Assembly: GCA_018268935.1 (NCBI GenBank)
Contig: JAFDVS010000057.1
Coordinates: forward strand, 1 to 64,000
Reading direction: 5' to 3'
Origin: Acidobacteriota bacterium
Lineage (GTDB): Bacteria > Acidobacteriota > Terriglobia > Bryobacterales > Bryobacteraceae
Length of the DNA stretch: 64,000 nucleotides
The position numbers were made by a program, and so were the translations under genes. The notes under the pieces were generated by a model. The model did not search any database. It was not told where the DNA came from and saw nothing but the letters and a program-made list of their open reading frames with translations. Positions within the stretch are counted from its first letter, which is position 1, and each line of letters opens with the position of its first letter. Shown here one piece after another: positions 44,339-50,350 of the stretch.

Positions 44339-45696
44339 TAGACCTGGCTCGGCACCACGTAGGGAGCCCGGTAATTGCGCGTCAACATGGAGTTCGCTTC
44401 GTCGTCGCCCAGGAAGCGCCCCGCCGATTGATCCATCTTCAACGTGCGGCCCACGCGCAAGGCGATGTTGGCCAAGTGGCAGAATGCGGCCGACCGCGCG
44501 CCAATCTCAATCTCGGCATGCAGCAGCTTGTAGTTGCGCGCCCGGATGGCGTCGAAGAAGTTCTTCATATGCGGCTCGGTATCCTCGCCCGTGCCCTTTT
44601 CATCGAGCGTCTTCTCGTACTTCTCGCGAGAACCGGCGCCCGCGCCGCGCGCCGCGTCGCCGCTGATATTGCCAGCCGAGCTTTTGTAAATCTGCAGCCC
44701 GCCGTGATCCACCACCATGAATCCCAGATCGCCGAAGAAAATGTTGCCCACGTAGTTCGGCCCGCGCAACGGCACCAGTCCTTCGGGAGGCGTGGGCAGA
44801 TTGCGCGCATCGAAACTCATCTGCGCGCCGCCAAATTCAAACGAGGTCTGCTGCGAATTGGGCGTCTCCTGATCGTCCTTCCAGAGGTATTTTCCGCCGC
44901 TGGAAGTCACCGTATCGGGCCATCCTCCCCGGCCCAGTCCCCAAAGCGCGATATCCATTTCATGCACGCCCTGATTGCCGATATCGCCATTGCCGGTATC
45001 CCAAAACCAGTGCCAATTGTAGGCGAATTTGTTTTTGCTGTAGGGCTTCATCTGCGCCGGTCCGAGGAATTTCTCCCAATCGAGACCAGCGGGCACCGGC
45101 TCATCCGGAGCATTGCCAATGGAGAAACGCCGCCGGTAGCAGATGCCGCGCGCATGGTAGACCTGGCCGATCGCGCCTTCCTCCAGCAGTTTGATGGCGC
45201 GCATCTTATGCCCGATGGACCGGCTTTGCGAGCCCACCTGCACCATGCGGTTGTATTTTCGCGCCGCAGCCACCATCTGGCGGCTTTCATAAATGTTGTG
45301 GCTGGCGGGCTTTTCCACATACACATCCTTGCCCGCCTGGCAGGCCCAAATCGCCGCCAGCGCATGCCAGTGATTGGGCGTGGCAATCGACACCGCGTCC
45401 ACGTCCTTCGACTCAAACATCGCCCGCATATCGGCATAATCCTTCGGAGCGTGATTTTTCTCCTTCTGGATTCGGGCCACGGCGCGCTCACGGGCAGCCT
45501 GATTCACATCCACTACCGCGGCGATCCGGCAGTCGGCATCGAGCGAGCCATAAAACTTCATGTGATCATTGCCGCGCCCGCCCAGGCCGACAATCCCCAC
45601 CTGAATGCGGTCATTCGCTCCGAGAATGGGAAACTGCGCGGTGGCAATCGCCGCCGATGCCTGTAAGAAGTGCCGTCTGCTTGATGTGGATTCCAT
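44338..45696 (-). CDS. Tat-exported Gfo/Idh/MocA-family oxidoreductase
   Basis: A 452-residue oxidoreductase with a Tat signal (SRRHFLQASAAIATAQ). The NAD(P)-binding Rossmann motif is VGIVGLGGRGNDHMK near 33, followed by VVDVNQAARERAV and the family EKPASHN near 130. The C-terminal domain contains GNQGVHEMDIALWGLG and the long beta-sheet typical of glycoside-processing relatives. An export signal implies that the enzyme is folded with its cofactor before transport. It begins after GAGGAGCG and has TACAAT as a likely -10 box (45722-45727). It shares a 52-base promoter region with the divergent isomerase gene. Confidence 0.9.
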   Translation of the reverse strand: MESTSSRRHFLQASAAIATAQFPILGANDRIQVGIVGLGGRGNDHMKFYGSLDADCRIAAVVDVNQAARERAVARIQKEKNHAPKDYADMRAMFESKDVDAVSIATPNHWHALAAIWACQAGKDVYVEKPASHNIYESRQMVAAARKYNRMVQVGSQSRSIGHKMRAIKLLEEGAIGQVYHARGICYRRRFSIGNAPDEPVPAGLDWEKFLGPAQMKPYSKNKFAYNWHWFWDTGNGDIGNQGVHEMDIALWGLGRGGWPDTVTSSGGKYLWKDDQETPNSQQTSFEFGGAQMSFDARNLPTPPEGLVPLRGPNYVGNIFFGDLGFMVVDHGGLQIYKSSAGNISGDAARGAGAGSREKYEKTLDEKGTGEDTEPHMKNFFDAIRARNYKLLHAEIEIGARSAAFCHLANIALRVGRTLKMDQSAGRFLGDDEANSMLTRNYRAPYVVPSQV

Positions 45697-45736
45697 GCGT
45701 CGCTCCTCGTATGCGCCGTCTATTGTACCGATTTGC

Positions 45737-45742
45737 TACGCT
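45737..45742 (+). promoter_or_regulatory. Candidate -10 box for a leaderless transcript
   Basis: TACGCT, within TTTGCTACGCT, ends 6 bases before the ATG at 45749. It matches the box at 32528-32533. Confidence 0.4.
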
Positions 45743-45748
45743 CAGCGT

Positions 45749-46672
45749 ATGCTCCAGTCCCGCAGAGCCTTCCTCGCCGTCTCGGCGGCTGCTTCGCTTT
45801 CCGCACAGGCTGCCACCCCCTGGAAAGTGTCCATCTTCTCCAAGCATCTGCATTGGGCCGAATACAAAGAGATGGCCGAGGTATCGAAGGAAATCGGCTT
45901 TGACGCCGTCGATCTCACCACGCGCAAAGGCGGCCACGTGCTGCCGGAACGCGTCGCCGAGGATCTGCCGAAAGCCTTCGAAGCGGTGCGCAAAGCCGGT
46001 CTCGCCATGGAGATGATTACCACAGACATCTCCGGAGGTAACACCCCGCACGCCGAAGCCATTCTCAAGACCGCCAGCGCGCTCGGCATTCGCTATTACC
46101 GCTTTGGCGGACTGCGCTACAAAGACACTGGCGACCCCGCCGCCCAACTGAAGGAATTCATCCCCGCCCTGCGCGACCTCGGCGCCATCAGCAAGCAGTA
46201 CAACATGCACGGCATGTATCACACCCACTCCGGCATTAACCAGGTAGGCGCACCACAATGGGATCTGCAGCGCCTGCTCAGCGAAGTGGGCTCACCGCAT
46301 CTCGGCTTCAACTACGACGTCGGTCACGCCACTGTCGAAGGCGGCTTTGGCGGCTGGCTGCTGAGCACGCGCACGGTGGCCCCCATGATGAAAGGCGTCG
46401 CTCTCAAGGATTTCCTCTGGCGCAAAGATGGGAAGGGCGAATGGCGTCCGGCGTGGTGCCCCATGGGCCAGGGCATGGTGAATTTCCCCAAGTTCTTCGC
46501 GCTGCTCAAACAGCAGAAGTTCGCCGGCCCCCTGCAACTGCACTTCGAATATCCGCTGGGCGGCGCGGAAACGGGCCAGAAGGCGATCAAGGTGGAGAAA
46601 GCCGAACTTATCGCCGTCATGCGCAAAGACCTGCAGTTCACGCGCAACGTGATCGCCGGGCTCGGCTCATAA
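45749..46672 (+). CDS. Tat-exported sugar phosphate isomerase/epimerase-like protein
   Basis: A 307-residue xylose-isomerase-like TIM-barrel protein. The ATG at 45749 is chosen because it begins the Tat signal (SRRAFLAVSAAASLSAQ); in-frame codons upstream overlap the divergent gene. Barrel strands and metal residues are visible in FDAVDLTTRKGGHV, LGFNYDVGHATVEG near 185, VALKDFLWRKDG near 215 and LQLHFEYPLGG near 260. Related proteins epimerise sugars, including ketoses. It is divergent from the Gfo/Idh/MocA gene and 13 bases upstream of the substrate-binding-like gene. Confidence 0.87.
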   Translation: MLQSRRAFLAVSAAASLSAQAATPWKVSIFSKHLHWAEYKEMAEVSKEIGFDAVDLTTRKGGHVLPERVAEDLPKAFEAVRKAGLAMEMITTDISGGNTPHAEAILKTASALGIRYYRFGGLRYKDTGDPAAQLKEFIPALRDLGAISKQYNMHGMYHTHSGINQVGAPQWDLQRLLSEVGSPHLGFNYDVGHATVEGGFGGWLLSTRTVAPMMKGVALKDFLWRKDGKGEWRPAWCPMGQGMVNFPKFFALLKQQKFAGPLQLHFEYPLGGAETGQKAIKVEKAELIAVMRKDLQFTRNVIAGLGS

Positions 46673-46685
46673 GCGCGCCGCCGCA

Positions 46686-47570
46686 ATGCAACTGAAGATC
46701 CTGGTCTCGCGCCACTCGGCATTCTACAGCCCGCTCATCGCCACCATCGCCGGGCCGTTCCTGAGCAACGTAGGGCTCAGCGCCACCTACGGCGTGCTCG
46801 CCCCGGGCCAGACTTCGCGCGAGATGCTGCACAGCGGCGCGGCTCACATTATCCAATCTGCCGTCTCCTCCAACTGGGGCCCGATGGAAAAGGGGATCGC
46901 AGATCTGCCGGTTCACTTCGCGCAAATCAACATCCGCGACGGCTTCTTCCTCGCGGCACGCGAGGCCGGTAGCGCCCCGTTCGCATGGAAGGATCTGGAG
47001 GGCCGCACACTGCTTGCCGATCACGGCGGACAACCTCTGGCGATGCTCCGTTACGCCGCACATGTCAATGGGGTTGATTGGAATCGTATCCACGTGATCG
47101 ACGCAGGCTCGCCGGAGCAGATGCTGGAAGCCTTTCGCGACGGCCAGGGCGACTTCATCCATTTGCAAGGTCCGGCGCCGCATCAACTGGAGATGGAAGG
47201 GCAGGCCACCATCCGCGCATCGGTGGGAGCATCCATGCCGCCTGTTGCCTTCAGCAGCCTCGTCGCGCTGCCCGAGTTTCTGCAATCGGAAACAGCCGTG
47301 CGATTCCTCGAAGCTTATCGGGAAGCAAGAAGGTGGGTGAGGGAAGCAAGTGCGGAGACCATCGCGGATACCGAGTCTTCCTTCTTTCCTTCCGTGCCGC
47401 GCGAAGCACTCCGCGCGGCGATCGCCGATTACCAGTCACTCGGCTGCTGGAACGGCGATATCGAGATCCCGCAGGATCTCTACGAGCAATCGCTCAATGT
47501 ATTCGAACATTCCCGCCTCATCAACCGCCGCCAAGGGTATGCGGCGGTTGTGAAGCGGGTCGGGGAGTAA
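46686..47570 (+). CDS. NMT1/SsuA-like substrate-binding protein without signal peptide
   Basis: A 294-residue protein with the bilobal NMT1/ABC-substrate-binding fold: LKILVSRHSAFYSPLIATI at the start, LEGRTLLADHGGQPLAMLRY near 105 and FRDGQGDFIHLQGPAP near 152. It has no signal peptide, unlike typical periplasmic binding proteins, so a cytosolic or enzymatic role (for example a THI5-like pyrimidine synthase) is possible. No permease or ATPase gene is adjacent. A perfect 10-base inverted repeat lies near its 3' end. Confidence 0.72.
   Translation: MQLKILVSRHSAFYSPLIATIAGPFLSNVGLSATYGVLAPGQTSREMLHSGAAHIIQSAVSSNWGPMEKGIADLPVHFAQINIRDGFFLAAREAGSAPFAWKDLEGRTLLADHGGQPLAMLRYAAHVNGVDWNRIHVIDAGSPEQMLEAFRDGQGDFIHLQGPAPHQLEMEGQATIRASVGASMPPVAFSSLVALPEFLQSETAVRFLEAYREARRWVREASAETIADTESSFFPSVPREALRAAIADYQSLGCWNGDIEIPQDLYEQSLNVFEHSRLINRRQGYAAVVKRVGE
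47522..47550. repeat. Perfect 10-bp inverted repeat inside the coding end
   Basis: CAACCGCCGC (47522-47531) and GCGGCGGTTG (47541-47550) pair exactly across a nine-base loop. It ends 20 bases before the stop of the gene at 46686-47570. No T-tract follows. It could serve as a transcription barrier between convergent genes, but codon constraints could also produce it. Confidence 0.45.
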
Positions 47571-47582
47571 GGCAGGTAACGC

Positions 47583-48020
47583 CTATTCGGCGGACCGGCC
47601 TTGGGTTGGGGTAAGACGGATAGTGAACAGCCGCTCGCGTTCCGCCGCGGTCAGCTTGTTTTTCATTCCAGTGCCGTACTCCATGCTCTGCACCCGCACG
47701 GAATGCAACACGCAATTCTCGCCGGCGCAGGAGAATACGATGGCCGGGGCTTCATCGCGCACATTCTTCTTATAGGGCTGTGGGATAGTGACCGCGATCG
47801 CCTGGTAGGGATTCATGTGGACCACATGCAGCATCGTGGTTCCGGCATTGCTGACACCCATCGTCACTTCATAGGCGCCAGGAGTAAGCGTTGCCTTCCC
47901 AGCCTGGAACGCGAACGGCACCTCGGCCTTCATCCGTCCCGTGAACGTCTGCGCGCCGGCAACCTGCACGAACATCGCGACCGCGGCCACTGCCGCCATC
48001 TTCACCAGATTCTTTTTCAT
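47583..48020 (-). CDS. Small exported protein, 'PFAF' family (paralogue of 7621-8019)
   Basis: A 145-residue protein. The ATG with first base 48020 follows GAGGAGA and starts the signal peptide (MKKNLVKMAAVAAVAMFVQV); upstream in-frame codons are rejected. The mature part begins VPFAFQAGKATLTPGAY and continues with DEAPAIVFSCAGENCVLHSV and AAERERL, which align with IPFAFSVGKSVMPAGTY, DEIAKIVFHKYGEVYFL and AREKEML of the protein at 7621-8019. Function unknown. It has a strong sigma-54-like promoter and faces a divergent sigma-54 activator gene. Confidence 0.8.
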   Translation of the reverse strand: MKKNLVKMAAVAAVAMFVQVAGAQTFTGRMKAEVPFAFQAGKATLTPGAYEVTMGVSNAGTTMLHVVHMNPYQAIAVTIPQPYKKNVRDEAPAIVFSCAGENCVLHSVRVQSMEYGTGMKNKLTAAERERLFTIRLTPTQGRSAE

Positions 48021-48078
48021 GACGCTTTCTCCTCGGCTTTGAAATTTTGCAACCTTGTTGGGTTCACGCAAACATAGA

Positions 48079-48096
48079 TTGCACCCCCGATGCCAA
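48079..48096 (-). promoter_or_regulatory. Strong sigma-54 promoter candidate (-24/-12)
   Basis: On the minus strand the sequence is TTGGCATC, then four bases, then GTGCAA. GG-N10-GC spacing is exact (GG at 48094-48093, GC at 48082-48081), and about 11 of 14 consensus positions match TTGGCACG-N4-TTGCAA. Transcription would start near 48069, leaving about 49 bases of leader before the ATG of the small exported protein gene. Confidence 0.6.
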
Positions 48097-48159
48097 ACGG
48101 GCGGAAGCCGCTATCTCATTGAAAACAAGCAAATGGAGCAGCAATCCGTAAACCCGCCG

Positions 48160-48186
48160 GTTCATGCCGTGAACAGCCCGGTTCAC
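48160..48186. promoter_or_regulatory. GTTCAC-type repeats, candidate upstream activator site
   Basis: GTTCAT (48160-48165) and GTGAAC (48169-48174) form a near-perfect palindrome with a three-base spacer, and GTTCAC is repeated at 48181-48186 and at 48062-48067. The cluster lies about 65-90 bases upstream of the -24 element of the small gene, and between it and the activator gene at 48252. It resembles binding sites of a Fis-family activator. Confidence 0.35.
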
Positions 48187-48251
48187 CGCGCCCCTGTTTC
48201 GCCCCGCTAAACCCCGTGGCCCTTGCCGTGCTGTTACACTAGCCAAGATCC

Positions 48252-49964
48252 ATGGGCGCCGAGCTGCTGGTCATTCAAGGTTCACTATCCGGGAAACGTT
48301 TTCCCCTTGATGCTACGGAACTGCTCATTGGCCAGGCCCCATCCTGCGAGGTCGTCCTGCAGGACGCGCTGGTAGGCTGGCGCCATTGCGCCATCCGCAA
48401 AGATGCCGACAAGCACACACTGCTTGACTACCGCTCGCAGGGAGGCAGCTTCCTCAACGGCAAGCGCGTGCTGGAGGCGGCGCTCACGGATGGCGACCAG
48501 ATCCGCGTGGGCGACACGCTCTTCCTCTACAACACGTCGCAGCGCAACAAACAACTGGAATCGACGCGCAGCACATTGCTGCGTGCCTGTACGCTGCACT
48601 TCATCGCCAAAGCCATGGCCGCCAGCGATGACCCCAACTCGCGCGTTCCGTTTGAAGGCCAGTTCTTCCAGGTCATCGCCGATCTGGTGCCTATCCGCGG
48701 CGGCTTCCTTGTGCTGGGCGGCAACGAAGCGGACCTCGCAGCGCAGATCGCTCCGCGCCTTTCGAATCATGAAGAGCTTGCCCGCATCATTGCCGGGCGG
48801 GCCGCCGCCGACGGCATCTTCGCCGGCGACGGCTGGATCGTCCATCCCATGTATGTGCACGGCGCGCTGGCCGGCATGTTGGGAGTGCTGACGGACGCGG
48901 CTGAAGATAACCGTGAGATCCTCAGCGCGCTCACCATTCTTATTTCCGCCGCACTGGAAAACAAACGCGACCTGGCGCTGCTTGAAACCGACAACGCCCT
49001 GTTACGGGAGCAAGTGGACCGCGATCGTTCCGGCATCGTCGGGGAGAGCCACGCCATCCTCCGGTTGCTGGAGATGATTGGCCGCGTCGCCCCGCGCGAC
49101 ACCACGGTGCTGATCCTGGGCGAAAGCGGCACCGGCAAGGAATTGGTGGCCAACGCCATCCACCAGCGCAGCACGCGCCGCCACCGGCCCTTTGTCGCCA
49201 TCAACTGCGCCGCGCTCACCGAAACCCTGCTCGAAAGCGAACTGTTCGGCCACGAGAAAGGCTCCTTCACGGGTGCTGTGTCGCAGAAGAAAGGCAAACT
49301 CGAGATGGCCGAAGGCGGCACCATCTTTCTGGATGAGATCGGTGAGATGGCCCCGGCGCTGCAAGCGAAGTTGCTCCGCGTGCTGCAGCAGCGCACCTTT
49401 GAGCGTGTCGGCGGTACGCGCACCATGCGCCTCGACGTGCGCCTGATCGCGGCCACGAATCGGGACCTTGCCTCGGAAGTGCGGCGCGGCGCGTTCCGCG
49501 AAGATCTCTATCATCGCCTCAACGTGGTCGCCGTGCGCACGCCTCCACTGCGGGATCGCAAGAGCGACATTCCCGTTCTGGCGCGCCATTTCCTGGCAGC
49601 AGCCGCGGCCAGTTGCCGCCGCCGCGTACTTGATTTCACTCCCGAGGCCGAGCGCCTGCTCCTCGCTTACGATTGGCCCGGCAACGTGCGCGAACTGGAA
49701 AACACCGTGGAGCGCGCCGTCGTACTGGGACAAGGCGACAAGGTGCAACCCGAAGATCTACCCGATGAGATTCAAGAGGTGGCGCATGCGGAATCTTCGG
49801 ATCTTCAGAGCACGGTGAGCTCGACGAAACGCGAGTCTATTCTTCGAGCCTGGGAACAAGCTGGGGGGGATTACAAAGCCGCCGCACAGCTACTTGGCTT
49901 GCATCCGAACTCTCTGCTGCGTCTGATTCGCACACTGGGGCTGCGCCAAACGCTGCGCAAATGA
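48252..49964 (+). CDS. Sigma-54-dependent activator with N-terminal FHA domain, GSFTGA variant
   Basis: A 570-residue enhancer-binding protein. An FHA-like domain covers about residues 1-95 (ELLIGQAPSCEVVLQDALVGWRHC; SQGGSFLNGKRV). A GAF-like region spans about 120-245. The AAA+ domain has Walker A GESGTGKE at 290-297, Walker B TIFLDEIGEM near 355 and a Fis-type helix-turn-helix at the end (AAAQLLGLHPNSLLRLIR). The sigma-54 contact loop reads GSFTGA instead of GAFTGA (residue 337). The gene is divergent from the small exported protein gene and convergent with a STAS protein gene only three bases away. There is no kinase next to it, unlike the first activator. Confidence 0.92.
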   Translation: MGAELLVIQGSLSGKRFPLDATELLIGQAPSCEVVLQDALVGWRHCAIRKDADKHTLLDYRSQGGSFLNGKRVLEAALTDGDQIRVGDTLFLYNTSQRNKQLESTRSTLLRACTLHFIAKAMAASDDPNSRVPFEGQFFQVIADLVPIRGGFLVLGGNEADLAAQIAPRLSNHEELARIIAGRAAADGIFAGDGWIVHPMYVHGALAGMLGVLTDAAEDNREILSALTILISAALENKRDLALLETDNALLREQVDRDRSGIVGESHAILRLLEMIGRVAPRDTTVLILGESGTGKELVANAIHQRSTRRHRPFVAINCAALTETLLESELFGHEKGSFTGAVSQKKGKLEMAEGGTIFLDEIGEMAPALQAKLLRVLQQRTFERVGGTRTMRLDVRLIAATNRDLASEVRRGAFREDLYHRLNVVAVRTPPLRDRKSDIPVLARHFLAAAAASCRRRVLDFTPEAERLLLAYDWPGNVRELENTVERAVVLGQGDKVQPEDLPDEIQEVAHAESSDLQSTVSSTKRESILRAWEQAGGDYKAAAQLLGLHPNSLLRLIRTLGLRQTLRK

Positions 49965-49967
49965 GCC

Positions 49968-50327
49968 TCACCCCTTCTTCGCGAAGTGCCCCACCGCCCC
50001 AGCCTCGTCCGTAAACTGCGCGAAGAACGTGTTCACGCGCGTGATCGTGAGCACATCCATCAGCCGCTTCCCGGCACCCGCCATGGCCACGCCCAGACCT
50101 TTCTTCTTCGCCACCGTGAACAATTGCACCAGTTCGGCGATCCCCGCGCTGTCGCTGGTGAACAGCCCGCCCACGTGCAAGACAATTCCCGTTGTCTCCG
50201 GCTTAGCTGCCAGTGCCGTCTCGGCAGCCGCCAGCAACGTCCCCAATGGCCGCCCGGCGCGCAAGTCGCCGATCAGCTCTAAAACCAATACTTCACCCGA
50301 GTGCCGGGTCTTGATGTCCAGTGCCAT
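49968..50327 (-). CDS. STAS-domain protein (anti-sigma factor antagonist-like)
   Basis: A 119-residue single-domain STAS protein: LDIKTRHSGEVLVLELIGDL at the N-terminus, IVLHVGGLFTSDSAGIAELVQL in the middle and LTITRVNTFFAQFTDEAGAV at the end. The DSAG motif (about residue 61) holds the serine that is phosphorylated in SpoIIAA-like antagonists. Such proteins control partner-switching sigma regulation or, when isolated, other modules. It is convergent with and three bases from the FHA activator gene; no RsbW-like kinase is in the window. A -10-like TAGACT lies 9 bases before the start. Confidence 0.85.
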   Translation of the reverse strand: MALDIKTRHSGEVLVLELIGDLRAGRPLGTLLAAAETALAAKPETTGIVLHVGGLFTSDSAGIAELVQLFTVAKKKGLGVAMAGAGKRLMDVLTITRVNTFFAQFTDEAGAVGHFAKKG

Positions 50328-50350
50328 GAAATATTTAGTCTACACCTGCC

